Assembly: GCF_030272615.1 (NCBI RefSeq)
Contig: NC_081406.1
Location: 214,314,497-214,378,496 of the forward strand
Direction of reading: 5' to 3'
DNA: 64,000 bases
Origin: Cryptomeria japonica
Lineage: Eukaryota > Streptophyta > Pinopsida > Cupressales > Cupressaceae
Part shown: one piece after another, positions 46,160-57,572 of the stretch
Layout: each line of letters begins with the position of its first letter
Position numbering within the stretch: the stretch's first letter is position 1
The notes under the pieces: generated by a model
What the model saw: only the letters and a program-made list of their open reading frames with translations
Databases searched by the model: none
Told to the model about the DNA's origin: nothing
Made by a program: the position numbers and the translations under genes

Positions 46160-47378
46160 TGTTGGACATTTGGTGGAATTGATTATGTATTGCATTGATA
46201 TTTTGTCATTGATGCCAACGTTAGCTATTTGGATGCTTTATCGGTACCCTTCTAGTCCTAGTAGGTTGAGTGGATTCTAGTTGTTTTAGATCTGGTATGA
46301 TTCGGTAGGCTCTGGTATAGTTTAGTGATGGAATTGGCTTGTTCATCATACTCATGCTCATATTTGGTCAGTTGGTTTTGGTCTGGTGATCGGATGCTAT
46401 CCTTCTTGCTTAGAAGATTAGTTTCTGGTTCTGATGAGGGTTTCATCGACAAAGTTTTTGATGAAGATCTTTGATGAATTGCATAAGTGGTGTTGGTGCA
46501 ACTTCTAATGGAGTTTCAAGATGTTGTTGGTGATCATGTTCGAGACTTGGCAGATGGAGATCATTGTTGTAGTGTGTGGACCGATATTGAGTCTTGGTTG
46601 ATCTAGGTTATGGACCGTCTTTAATGTACCATGTGGATTGGACCTCTCGATGTGTTTTTGGGATGTCTCATGTGTTGGATATTATTTGGTTGGTCTAAGG
46701 GCAACATGGTTTGTAATTATGTAATTGGTTTATTATCTAGTGTTCGACCTAATTTTTTATGGTCGAGGGTTTGTATATATAGATGTAAGATCTCATTGTA
46801 GATCATCATGGTTATGTTAAAGGTCATGGTCAAGGAATGTAATGTGTGAATAATGTAATATCATTTAGGTAGAGGATTTGGTCCATCATTGGAGATCGAA
46901 TTGGGTCTATGTAAGATGATTTAGTCCTTTGGTATTGAGGTTAATCAGAACTATACTCAGGCATAGGAGATGCTATCTTTTGCAGTTCAACACTTCTCTG
47001 GATTGAAGTTTGGATTTCTATGCAATTAGTGAGGCTCCTTTTGTGATGAGCAGTGTGCTCTAGGTTGTTGGCCTTCCTAGAAGTGTAGGCCCCTCAACTG
47101 TAATTCACATACTTATTGCAGAAGTATTATCTAACTGCGGGTAGGCTTCCCACCATGGTTTTTCCCTTTACTGGGTTTTCCATGTATAAATCTCAATGTC
47201 ATGTGGATGGTTTTTATTCTGTGATTATTGTTTATGCTTAGTTGGTTTAATTGCTATTCCGGTATTAATGTTTTGGGTTTTGGTATTAAAGTTTTAAATT
47301 GCTAATAGTTCTAGTAATTTGTGACAACTGATGCACCCCCCCTCTCAGTTGTCTTCTTGTTATTTGAATTATCTAACA
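46160..47378 (+). mobile_element. 3' LTR of D
   Basis: Collinear with 40630-41817. It holds about 30 bases near 47218-47250 (around TTTATGCTTAGTTGG) that the 5' LTR lacks. Other differences are mainly transitions. Confidence 0.95.
47323..47353 (+). promoter_or_regulatory. C-rich-loop hairpin in 3' LTR of D
   Basis: GACAACTGA (47323-47331) and TCAGTTGTC (47345-47353) form a perfect 9-bp stem with a 13-base loop. Confidence 0.85.
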
Positions 47379-47383
47379 ATAAT

Positions 47384-48140
47384 TTCCTTGATGTCACTCT
47401 GGATGCACACTTTTTAGGATTTAGCTAGAGCTTGAATCTTTCCATTCTATCTAGTATGAGGCCCAATTCTTAGATATGCATGAATCTCTTCATGGGTTAA
47501 CTAGGGTGTCATCAACATAATCTTCCATGTTTTTGTGCATCATATCATGCAAGATAATGGTTATTACTCTTTAGTAAGTTGCTCCTGCATTATTTTATCC
47601 AAATGGCACAACGTTCCAGTAGAAGGTTCCCCACGCACATGTGAAGGTTGTCTTTTCTTAATCCTCGGGAGCTATCTTGATTTGATTATAACTAGAGAAT
47701 CCATTCATTAATGAGTACATCTCATATCCAACAGTCATGTCCACTATCATATCAATGTTAGGCAATGGAAAATCATCTTTGAAACATGCTTTGTTGAGAT
47801 CCCTAAAGTATATGCAAACCCTAATAGATTTGTCTACCTTTGATACAGGTACTATGTTTGATATCCATTCTTCATAGTCTATAGCTTTGATGAATCCTTC
47901 TTTGAGTAGCTTTTCGAGTTCAACCTTGACTAGTAGTGCCAGATGAGGATGCATCTTACAAAGTTTTTCCTTGACTGGTTTAACTCTTGGTGCAATAGAG
48001 AGATGATGGATGATGAAATTAGGATCTAGGCCTGGCATATCGGAGTATGTCCACGCAAAGTTGATCTTCTTCTCTAAAAAGAGGTTGCTGAAATCTTTTA
48101 ACTCTTTTGCTGATAGTGATTGACCTAAGTGGCTGATATG
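47384..48140 (-). pseudogene. Reverse transcriptase of C, main part
   Basis: From about 48070 down the minus strand reads YSDMPGLDPNFIIHHLSIAP, VELEKLLKEGFIKAIDY, NIVPVSKVDKSIRVCIYF, RDLNKACFKDDFPLPNIDM and YSLMNGFSSYNQIKIAPED. The motif A Asp of the family (MDG) is Asn here (MNG). The stop at 47658 follows; YVDD is retained near 47505. D interrupts the gene at 47383. The wording is characteristic of Tat-lineage plant elements. Confidence 0.9.
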
Positions 48141-49044
48141 TGGTGTCTCTTGACTTCCAATATTTATTGGTTGAGTTGGTTCAATCAATATTGAAGACCT
48201 TTCTTGGAAGTGACTTGGAAACATATCAAGTATCTCACCCTCAGGTGCCTCAAAGAGGTTTTCACCCTTAGGTGTGTCCTTTATTTTTACTTTTATTTGT
48301 TCTGACACCGCCACAGTGTGGTTTTCATCATCAAAACTTTTATTTTTATTTTTACTTTTGTGACTGAGATACTTGATGTCTTTTTCATTCATATTCTCAC
48401 TATTGTTACTAATGAAAGAGCCCATTGGTTCAACTACATTCAAATAATAGGATAGGGTATGGTTGTCGGAGAAGACTAGTAGGTTCATGGGTTTTCTTTG
48501 GAGTGTAAGGTCAATCAATTCAGGGTGGACAAGCATTAGAGATCTAAGGTTCAAGGATTTTAATAGTAATGTCATCATTTCTTTTGACTACTAAGTTGAA
48601 GCCTAGAAGATTGCATTGATTTAGAGCATTTAGCCTAGGAAGAGTAGTAACAAGGTTATCAAAATCCCCATCAGTGTTGTGAAGACCCAACCCAAATGAC
48701 CTACCACCAGACACGTCTACCACTTGAGATTGGACTACAAGTTTAGGTATACCAACTTCGTCAGATAATGGTTCAATATTCAACACATAGACATAGTTTG
48801 TTTCAAAGTCATAGGAGGAAGCATCTGAGTCTTCATCATTTGATTTAGCATCAGAAATTTGATTTGTATAGGTATGGATAAAATCAATGTAAACATCTTT
48901 ATTTCTGTAGGTTCCTTCAGGATTTGGTTCTCCAATGTCTTGTAGCTGACATACTTTCTCAGAGGGTTTTTGTCTATGTGTCCATTCAAGTTCCTCGAGA
49001 CTCATGATAGGTCCTGTCTGCTTGGCTTCTAACTTCTCAACCAT
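48141..49044 (-). pseudogene. Protease to RT linker of C, second half
   Basis: An acidic, Ser/Asn-rich stretch with two overlapping open frames (48578 and 49044 starts) due to a frameshift near 48560. No known domain. Segments VLNIEPLSDEVGIPKLVV and FNLVVKRNDDITIKILEP may be structured. Confidence 0.5.
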
Positions 49045-50190
49045 GTTTCCATATCTGACTTGTCTAGATCCATGGGAAGATATATTTTGTGAGCGATTTT
49101 CTTGTGTTGGTCCTTGTCTCTATTCACACTCATAGGCCTCTTGTCTTTGTAACCTAACCTCTTATAATTCCCATTGTAGTCTTCTATGTGTTGCTGCTTT
49201 TGCTTCATCTATAGGCTTAGTGAACTCTCTGGGATTCTCTTGTGTAGAAGGATTTGATAATGGTTGAGGTCCCCATTCATACTGATTTGAATATGTTACT
49301 GAGTCAGTCTCTAGCATCAATCTAGTATATGTGACAGGAATATTCGAAGATGCAAACATCTCTTTGACTCTCTCCACTTGTTCTCTCATTTCCTCTGGGA
49401 CTTCAACTAGTGGTCCTTTCATTGCTTGTACTCTGGGAAGCTGATTAGGAGTTGTTTCTTCTCTTCTAACAACCACTTCTTCTTGTTCTATGTCAGAATC
49501 ATAGTATTCTTCAACATGTTCTTCATTAAATGGTTCTAGAAGTGGAACCAGATACCAGTTATAGTCACTTGGGCTTTCTGAAGTTCCTTCTAGGATCATT
49601 TCTCTGAATGAGATTAGAACCTCATATGGTACAAACATCTCCTTGACTATCCATATTTGTTCACTGATTGGAACTTCTTCTAGTGTTGCCATTGCAGGTG
49701 TGTTATGAACTTGTTAGTGAGCATCTTCTTCTCTCTTAATGTCAAGCTCTTCTTGGGTTGTCTCATATTCCTCCTGGGTCTATAGTCTATTGGAGTGCTC
49801 TTGATCTTGTTGTTCTATAGTTTGACAAGACCTCCAAACTTGTCATATTAAAACTACTAGTCTTTTTCCTTGATACCCTAGTCCATTTTTATCATTTGCT
49901 ACCTTTGTCTTCAGGTGAATAGGTTCAGTGATCCCTTGTTGTCGCCTGCTAGGAGGACATACTCCTGAGTATCTCATGTGGAGGAGTATGTTATAACCTC
50001 ATCCATACAATTCAAAAGAAGCTTCATAAGATTGGGCTTTTGAATTTTCATTATTTTCTTTGTAGAGCCAATATAGAATACTTGTTTCTTCCATTTCATT
50101 CACCAGTGATGTTGAGGACTATATGAATGCCCCATTGTAGATGATATTTGCTTGTGTAGTTTGTGGTCTCATTGACTCTGATGGTCTACT
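49045..50190 (-). pseudogene. Protease to RT linker of C with duplicated segment
   Basis: The frame is shared with protease and gag. The open part 49162-49692 (176 codons) has an internal duplication of about 45 residues: VKEMFVPYEVLISFREMILE with SDYNWYLVPLLEPF, and VKEMFASSNIPVTYTRLMLE with NQYEWGPQPLSNP. I do not know this repeat as a named domain. Upstream, NDKNGLGYQGKRL (about 49880) resembles a short G-patch-like motif. Confidence 0.5.
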
Positions 50191-50840
50191 CATTTATTTA
50201 GGTGATGGAGGAAGTGTTGTTAGTGTAAGAACAGGCTCTATTTGATATCCTCCCATGCCATCTCCAGTGATTTTAAGTTTTTGTTCTATTTTTTTCAGGA
50301 GAATCTCCAAGGTTGCTCTATTATTTGGTACTAGATTATTAGTTCCTTTCCTTAATGTATTACAAGTATAGCTATGATCAGTAGGGACACTCACTTACAC
50401 TCCATTGTAGGGGAACTTCAAACATCAATGGTATGTGGAAGGTATTACTTGCATATCATGTATCCAGGGTTTTCCTTGCAGAATGTTATAAGATAGTGGA
50501 ATATCCAACAATTGACAAAGAACATCTCTCTCAACAGGTCCCACTCTGATCGGCAAGAGCACTAAGCCTTTTTAAGTTCTTTCCTTTTCATCATAAGCTT
50601 TTATTGTGATTTTCTTCCTTAGATCAATGGCATTTTCTGAGAGACCCAACTGCATGAGTAAATCAAAGGTATAAATATTCAAGCCAACACCTCCATCTAC
50701 CAGGACACGTTTGATGTGGTGTTTGTGAATCATTACTTCAATGTGGAGGGATTGATTATGCGGATGACTTAGTGAGTTATCATCTTCCTCAGAGAAAGAC
50801 ATGTAATGAGGTGAAGTTAAGTTACCCACCATGGAACAAA
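50191..50840 (-). pseudogene. Aspartic protease of C
   Basis: The minus strand reads HIKRVLVDGGVGLNIYTFDL, where D-G-G-V is the family active site of Tat proteases (usually D-G-G-A or D-S-G-A). It continues with VGPVERDVLCQLLDIPLSYN, ILQGKPWIHDMQ and VIPSTYHQCLKFPYNG, the typical second half. One stop lies at 50572. Confidence 0.8.
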
Positions 50841-51720
50841 ATCAGTTTAGGTCTAGGTCTTTTGGAACATCGGTATTGAGCATCACTTTGTCTAGAATCT
50901 CCCTATGTGCAAGAGAGGTTTTCAACAGTTCTAATATGGATTTTTGAGCAGTTGTTCATTGAAGTTTCTTTAAGATGCTATATCTGAAGGAATTTGATGA
51001 GACCAGCTATCATGATGAAGAGAGTTTGGTCATGTCAGTAGCCTATTGCTTTGAATATTTTTGTCTATTTGATGGCACAGGTTGATCAGTAGAAAAAGAG
51101 GTAACTCCTTTGAAGGTCATGTTACCTTGAACTTGAGTTAGGACATTAGTAGATTTTGATTTGTCATGATTGTCTTTGATTATGATTACATTACAACATT
51201 CTGATCTAGTTGGTTTGATCATATGAATGACATTGTCATTATTAAAATAAGTGTAGTTGATTTTAGCTCCTTCCTTAGATTTTGACGAGTCTCCTTTCTC
51301 ATAGGTGGGCAAGGGGTCTTTGAATGCTTTGTGATCTGTGTTCATTGTGTGATTACCAATAACTATTTTACCACCATCAATTAAATCTTGGATCTTATGT
51401 TTTGACTTCATAAAGTTGTTGGTAGCATGTCCTTTGCTCATGTGGTATTCACAATATTTGTTTTCTCTCCACCATTTTGGTTTGACCTCTGGATCGTATG
51501 ATTTTGAGTTGTCTGGTAAAGTGAGTAAATTGTTGGCGAATAATGTTTTCAAAGCTGATTCATATGGCTCTCCTAAAGGAGTGACCTCATGTTTTGGTTT
51601 TGGAGCCCAAGGTTTGTTTTTCATAAAATTGCTCCATTTGCTTGAGGCGTGTTTTGTTGCATTCTGATAAGCCTTAAGCGCTTGTGTTCCAGTAGTCAAG
51701 TTGAATGCTACTTATTTTTG
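50841..51720 (-). pseudogene. gag of C, C-terminal part with zinc-knuckle-like motif
   Basis: An open stretch of 218 codons (51043-51699) includes KPKWWRENKYCEYHMSKGHA and NNFMKSKHKIQDLIDGG. This is the C-x2-H-x4-H-x4-C motif of Tat gag, with the last Cys changed to Phe. The Asn/Lys-rich stretch that follows leads into protease. Confidence 0.75.
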
Positions 51721-52880
51721 CTTTGGTTTGATATTATCTACTACTCCATCTTTAACATTTTTGTTGTTGTCTTTTCCATTCTTCCAATATTTATTCTTGG
51801 AGCTAGATCCATGTGATGCTTCCTTATAGAGAAAAATCTCCCCCTTCTTGATCAACACATCTTCTATTTTCAGAATGCCTTCTAGCATCTTGTTGAAAGA
51901 AGGGTGTGTTTACATTGAGATGGCGTAATTCAACTCAAGTATTAAAGTGTTGATGAAATCTCAATTTTCTTTTATTTTGAGATCATTCTTGGATAGCTAG
52001 AGAAAATTATCCTTCATCGCTGAAGGAATGTAAGGAATGGTTCTCCTATTTTCTATTTCACATTGCATATATCAAGCATGGTGACTGGGTTGTGAATGTT
52101 GTAAGCATATTGCTGAAAAAATAGTTTAACCAACTCCTTAAATGTTTTTATTCCAATTGGAAACTTTCAGAACCATTCAATGACTTGTCCTCCCAGACTC
52201 CTCAGAAAAAGGTGCATGAGGTAAGTTTGTTCATGCATGAATTCCATACATAGGGCACAAAATTTTCTAACGTGGTCCTGGGGATCCGAGTTTCCATCAT
52301 ATTTGTCAAATTTCAATATCTTGGTCCTAGATGGAAATGGAGGCATGCAAAGATTTTTGTTGAAAGGGAAGGGGCAAATTGAATCTAGAGAGTATGGTGA
52401 GAAAGCCTTGTCCTTGTTTTTCATTTCTTGAATTTCACATTCTAGGGGTTGCATTTGTTTAGCCATTAGTGTTATTGGTGTTTCCTCTTCTTTCATAATG
52501 ATAGTCTCTACATTAAAACCAGGAGGAATATTTCGCTCCTTGTCTTGCTAGCTCTACGAAGTGCTCTTCTGTTTCTCTTTCTAGAATAAACTTCATCATT
52601 CTTCTGAAGCCTTTATTACTCATGCAACTAGCGACATCCATTTCCTTGATCTCAGAATCACTAGATGAAATACCATTGTCATTGTTGAGGTTGCTTACAT
52701 TATCATAGTCTATGTCAAATTGATAGTTAGTTGTATCTCTATTGAAGGATGACATTGTGTTGTGTAGTGGTTCATCAAATAATAGAGAATATTCAAACAA
52801 ATTGTTGATGTAAGACATTGTGTGAGACCTGGCTCCAACAGGCATGGGAAACTTGATGTGACCGATATAGGAGGTCATAC
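51721..52880 (-). pseudogene. gag of C, N-terminal and capsid part
   Basis: ATG at 52878 opens 121 codons (PMPVGARSHTMSYINNLFEY, RRMMKFILERETEEHFVELA). A frameshift near 52510 leads to the capsid core KILKFDKYDGNSDPQDHVRK, FCALCMEFMHEQTYLMHLFL and RSLGGQVIEWF with a stop at 52165, and further pieces FFQQYAYNIHNPVTML and GEPFLTFLQR in the next 200 bases. These match the Retrotrans_gag core of Tat elements. Confidence 0.8.
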
Positions 52881-53690
52881 AGAAGTCAAGATCGAATCAA
52901 AGCTAGTTTGTTCAACATGTTGTTCAAATAAAGAGTTGAGGTCAAAATCTGGTTTTGAGAAAGATCTATCTCATTTAAGATGTGACCTAAGATGATCATT
53001 AAGATCGAGGTTTGATTTAATGATTGATTGATGAACTAGCTAGGACATGACCGACAAATTGCACAACACTACCACAAGGGTGCATTATCAAGAAACATTT
53101 TGCTTGAGATCCAATTTTTCTTAGTTTAATTCTATTTTCATTGTTGAATAATGAAGATCAATAAGCTTAATTGTGACTAAGATTAGACTGACAGAGTTTT
53201 GACACAAAAGTGGACAAGGTAGTTATCTCAATAGAATTCTTTTCCTACGAAGGGCAAATTGACTTCTTTCTCTCTCTTAGAGGTTGGAGGTTCAGGTTGA
53301 GCCTCATTGTAAGTGATACAAACTTCTTAAAATAGAGTAGGATTGATCTTCCCTCCCTTGTTTAAGTGATAGGTGTGTGGGGGAAAAAGCGAGACTAGGT
53401 TAACATACCCTAATCCTACCTTTTGACACACATTATGGAATACAAAAGAGCCTAGAGGTATCACACAATTGGCTACTTCTTTTTGTGAAAAAGAGAGCCA
53501 TGGGCTACCTATTAGGATTTCTATTCCTTTGTTGTAATTGAAAGATAAAATGATGCAAGTTCAATCCCTAACCCTAAAGTGCAAGTAAGAACTAATAGCA
53601 AGATTTGCAGAATTGAGATTAAACAATGGAAAGTTGTAAACACAAGGACAAGGAAAGAATGAAAATGCATACCCGGTGTTAAAATTTGAG
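52881..53690 (-). other. Leader of C, part next to gag
   Basis: AT-rich, non-coding; no domain or repeat found. Confidence 0.55.
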
Positions 53691-53900
53691 TGAAAATGTT
53701 TGGGACGGGGGTGCGGGCACCACTATCCTGATTCTGCCCCTGAAACTACTCCGAAAACTACTGTTTTGCAACCTGAAAAGTTGTCGGAAATGCTGGAACT
53801 GCTATCTGACAGAGGGACCAGGGCACCCAGCGCCCCTGTCCTGGTAGGACCAGGGCACCCCACACCCCTGTCCTGGTCTTTTACTTTGAAATTTGGTGTG
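53691..53900. repeat. GC-rich island with 32-bp tandem and inverted repeats in leader of C
   Basis: A 32-bp unit starting GGACCAGGGCACCC is repeated at 53815-53846 and 53847-53878. Each unit is also an inverted repeat, since ACCAGG near its start pairs with CCTGGT at its end. A related piece, GGGCGCCATGGTCCCGG, lies at about 54633-54650. The GC content stands out from the AT-rich surroundings. The open frame 53700-54017 on the plus strand is a by-product. Confidence 0.75.
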
Positions 53901-55460
53901 TTGCCCTATCTTGGTCTGCTTCTCCTGGATCTGCAACTTGTGGCGTCGTCCGAATCCCAAAATCTGCACTTATATCTAAAAAGGTATGGTGGGTGGCTAT
54001 ATAGGGTTTTGCCTTAGTCAAACCCCCGCTTTGGTGATTTCCGCCTCCATGAATAGCCAAGTTGTATTGTAAAAGTAATGTGTGTTGACCTTGTGTGTGT
54101 GCAAGATCCTAAAATGCAAGTAAGCAAACTAGAGCAACCTAGAAAGTAAACCCTAATTGCTTGTAAATGATAATGTAAATGCTCCAAATCAAGATGAAAA
54201 GTGATCTAAAGAATGAATACAAATGATATAGTGAGGCTTATGTAAAGACCTGAAAACAACATGAAATCATACCCAACCCCAAGGGAGGGGTACAAGCCAA
54301 TCTTTAGTCGGTGATCCCTTATTGCTCTTCAATGTCTTCAAAGCCCTAAATGGATGAATGAAATTGATGGATGCTTGATGGATGGATGTTGAATGTTGTT
54401 GAAGTCTCCAAAGATCTGCTCTTTCGCTGCATAGAAGGTTCCTCAAACCAAAAATTCCCCTCCTTTCAAATGAAGAAAGAGAGCTCTTATATATGAAACC
54501 CTAGGTCTTAATTTCAACTTTTGGCTGACCTAGAGATTGAATCTCCACCCAATTTCTTGGGGTTAAGATTTATTTTATGATTGGATCACGCTCCTAAAAT
54601 TTTGGGAAAAATGTCCAGGACTGTGTGCACTCTGGGCGCCATGGTCCCGGCAACTTTTCACCAAATTTTCAGGGGCATTGGATATGATGATTTTAGAGAG
54701 AATCCCAAAGTTACAGGTGATTTCGAGATGTTTTGACCCCCGAAATCAAGCCCCCAAGTTCAAAATAGGACTTAATTAGGGTTTTTGATTGAATGATGTA
54801 TTGGAGGAATAAAATGAAAGGGGCACACTTTAATGAAAGAGCCCAACTTTATGATGTGGAATATGATGAAATAGAACCTTAGACCTAATTAATTTAATTA
54901 ATTAAGTTCTGAAGGGGAAATGCAATGCAAATGCAAAATGCGCCAAGGTGGGTGCTAAACTAGGTGTGAAATTGTACCACCCTAGCAAGTGCATACAATT
55001 TATGACGTTACAATAGGTAAATGTAGACTTCTGAGAAAAAACCCTACTTCTCAGGGGTTCTTCATCAAATTCATTAGATTTCCCTTGAAGGTATAGTTGC
55101 ATATGTCTTAGGAACACCCTATGCAACAAGAAGAGCTAATGGTTGATGTATAAAAACTTTCTCCTCTTATAGATTTCCCTAGGACTAGGATGCTTCTTTT
55201 TCAGTTTAGCCTCTAGATTGAGGCTTCTTCTTCTCAACACTTGAGGATTGGACATATAAGAAATTGACACTCAATCAGACATGGATATTGACTATGGCAG
55301 ACAAGAGGATGTTTAGACAATGAGGAAAATAGAGGTCTGCTCTAGGATACTAACTTCTTTCAGGACTTAAGGATAGATTTTTGTACGATAGAGTATGACA
55401 CCATATTGAGTAACTTTCAAGGTCAAATGATGGAGACATAGATTTGTATGAGTTGTTTCT
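53901..55460 (-). other. Leader of C, middle part
   Basis: No domain is readable on either strand. It includes the smaller GC-rich piece near 54640. Confidence 0.5.
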
Positions 55461-55796
55461 CTAACTTGTAGAGGGACCTTTCTTATTAGAATGACAATTT
55501 GGCAATAGTGATGTTTGGTTGTACGAGTTTAAATTTGACCAGAACGACAAAACACTGACTTGTTGTTGGCTCGTATGACCTAGGACTGGCCCATGATGAG
55601 TTTTGATAGAGTTTTGATCGCTGACTTGGTTTTCAATTTGTCTTTCAGTTTCAGTTTGATGCTTTTCATTGTCTTGAATTTTTGTTTCAATTTTTTTGAG
55701 GGATGAAAAGAACAGCAAATAGTAGGTGTAAAATGATAACAAGAACAACACACTAAACCCTATGAAAGTTGGCTGAGCAGGAAAACCTTTGCCCAC
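55461..55796 (-). CDS. Small ORF in leader of C, hypothetical
   Basis: It has 111 codons, with a hydrophobic stretch near its N-terminus (IGFSVLFLLSFYTYYLLFF, residues about 12-30) followed by a charged helix-like part (KKIETKIQDNEKHQTETERQ). This could be a membrane anchor with a short coiled coil, or chance in AT-rich sequence. Ogre-like elements have an ORF before gag, but I see no specific similarity. Confidence 0.2.
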   Translation of the reverse strand: MGKGFPAQPTFIGFSVLFLLSFYTYYLLFFSSLKKIETKIQDNEKHQTETERQIENQVSDQNSIKTHHGPVLGHTSQQQVSVLSFWSNLNSYNQTSLLPNCHSNKKGPSTS

Positions 55797-56723
55797 AACC
55801 TAGGTACACCCCAATAGCTATCATAATACAAAGGCCAAGGATCATGCAATGGATCAACGATGTCGTATTACCGAGTCAAGAGCTAATGGAGGCACGATAT
55901 GGCGAGTAATCTTGGAAAGAAAACTAGCTATCCCCTTGCACAAAAATTATCCTCCTTTCGGAGGTGAGTTGGGTAGCTTCTAACCTAAAGTTTGTAGTAA
56001 GGGTTCCATTCAGAAGGACTGCCTGACTATCACGCAAGTGTGATTTAGATTATAAAAACCAACAAGATGTTGAAACCATGAAGTCACGCAAGTGTGATTT
56101 AGACCGCGAGGCCCTACAAGATTCTCAACATGAGACACTTCTCATAAATGAAGCAGTGCCACCGATTATTCTGTCTCCTGGGAGTTTCACCCTAGAAGTG
56201 TTTTATTATAGTGAGTTGGATTCCTGGATTTGGCCAAAATTACTTGGGTCATTCCCTCTCACTAAGACTTAAGGTCTTCTTGGGAGGCAGGCCCTCTAAA
56301 GGTATCGACATATCTCAAACTCTAATAGAAAAAAAATCTCAAGGTCTGGATTTCTGATTGTCTGAATGGACAAAAGCATACTCTCCTACTCTAGATTTTT
56401 CCCAAAAACATGTTAAAGAAAGTTCTTTCCCTTATATAAATTGAAGTGTTCCTAAAAAGATTAAGAAGATAGAATGTTTGTTTGTATCTCCCAAGGCAAC
56501 CTCCAAAACAAAGATATTAGTAGTTCAAGTTTATAGTCTTTGGCAAGTGTATGTTTAATGGTTGAATTCTTTGCCAAGCAAACCTGCAAACATTAAAATC
56601 CCAAAATTAGTTTCCAAAATAACACAAAAAATCATCAAAAAAAAAATCTACTATGCAAACTGTAAATTAAGCTAATCTAACAAGAATTTTCATTCTTTAT
56701 GAATATCCTAGTTATGATAGTTT
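55797..56723 (-). other. Leader of C, part with a 53-bp duplication
   Basis: TCACGCAAGTGTGATTTAGA occurs at about 56031 and again at 56084, a direct repeat at 53 bases. The remainder is AT-rich and non-coding. Confidence 0.6.
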
Positions 56724-57283
56724 TGATAGTAATGCACTCTATCATTCATAACTTTCAAAATAGGCAAAATGAGGCAAATTGCTTCCGTGAAATGTATAAA
56801 ACATGGTTTGAAACAACATATCCAAAAGTTGTTTAGATCCAACGGTTCGATAAAATGTTATGCCCTCCAAACAGAGACCATTTTTTACTATCACCGAAGA
56901 ACAAGCAAAATGATAGTACTACACTCTGTCATTCATAAATTTCAAACCAAACAACATTAGACAAATTTCTTTGATGAAAATACAAAAAAATTGGTTTGAA
57001 ACCACATATCTAAAATTTGTTTAGATCCAACTATTCAATACAAACTTATGCCCTCTGAACAAAGACCATTTTTTACTATCACAGAAGAACAAGTAAAATG
57101 ATAATATTGCACTCTGTCATCCATAACTTTCAAATCTAACAAAATTAGGCAAATCACTCTAGTGAAAATATAGAAACTTGGTTTGAAACATATCCAAAAT
57201 TTGTTTAGATCCAACGGTTCAATAAAAAGTTATGCCCTCCAAATAGAGACCATTTTTTACTGTCATAGAAGAACAAGCAAAAA
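56724..57283. repeat. Tandem array of three 187-bp units in leader of C
   Basis: Units begin at 56724, 56911 and 57099 with TGATAGTAATGCACTCT or a variant and end with AGAAGAACAAGCAAAA. Each contains ACTTTCAAA, TTTAGATCCAAC and GAGACCATTTTTTACT. The copies are similar but clearly diverged. The array lies about 120 bases inside the 5' LTR, just after the primer site in the sense of C. Confidence 0.9.
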
Positions 57284-57385
57284 GAAAGATCTTTATATGC
57301 AAATTTAACACATGATTATTAGTTATAAAAGCCAAACATTAAATCTATTGAAAAAATATTAGAAATCTTGTAGTTGTATGTTAGA

Positions 57386-57403
57386 GCCCCATGGTGAGTG
57401 CCA
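57386..57403 (-). promoter_or_regulatory. Primer-binding site of C, probable
   Basis: In the sense of C the sequence next to the 5' LTR end reads TGGCACTCACCATGGGGC. Such TGGC-starting sites are usual for gypsy elements. The two CA dinucleotides may be decayed CG. I do not assign the tRNA. Confidence 0.6.
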
Positions 57404-57409
57404 AAAATG

Positions 57410-57572
57410 TGTGTGTGAAATTTGGGTAACATGCAAGGGCACAAACACTTCAATAAACCATTATTTTGATGGGTTAGCTAATAAAAAATTTTAAAAAATT
57501 CATTGCAAGTTGGCTTATTGCCTCCTAGAAAGGATTTCTCTTAGATTACTAAGCTATCTAGTGACTAGAATA
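57410..57572 (-). mobile_element. 5' LTR of C, segment next to PBS (before E)
   Basis: Matches 34252-34422 of the other LTR. It ends with GAATA, a mutated copy of the E target duplication. Confidence 0.9.

Larger units (their letters stand above)
40630..47378 (+). mobile_element. Element D: Ty1/copia retrotransposon inserted in RT of C
   Basis: It has LTRs of 1188 and 1219 bp, a primer site, gag-pol and a polypurine tract. The flanks are GCAAT (40625-40629) and ATAAT (47379-47383). Reading C through the gap shows that the original target was GCAAT, and the right copy has since had a G-to-A and a C-to-T change. The pol of D is related to B, but the LTR U3 is different, so they are different families. 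Confidence 0.95.

Noticed and set aside
53700..54017. 105-codon plus-strand ORF in a GC-rich stretch
   Set aside because: It results from the GC-rich tandem repeat; no domain, no conserved start context, and it runs against C.
55461..55796. Envelope-like gene because of a membrane segment
   Set aside because: It is only 111 codons, lies in the leader before gag, and has no further support. Kept as a hypothetical small ORF only.
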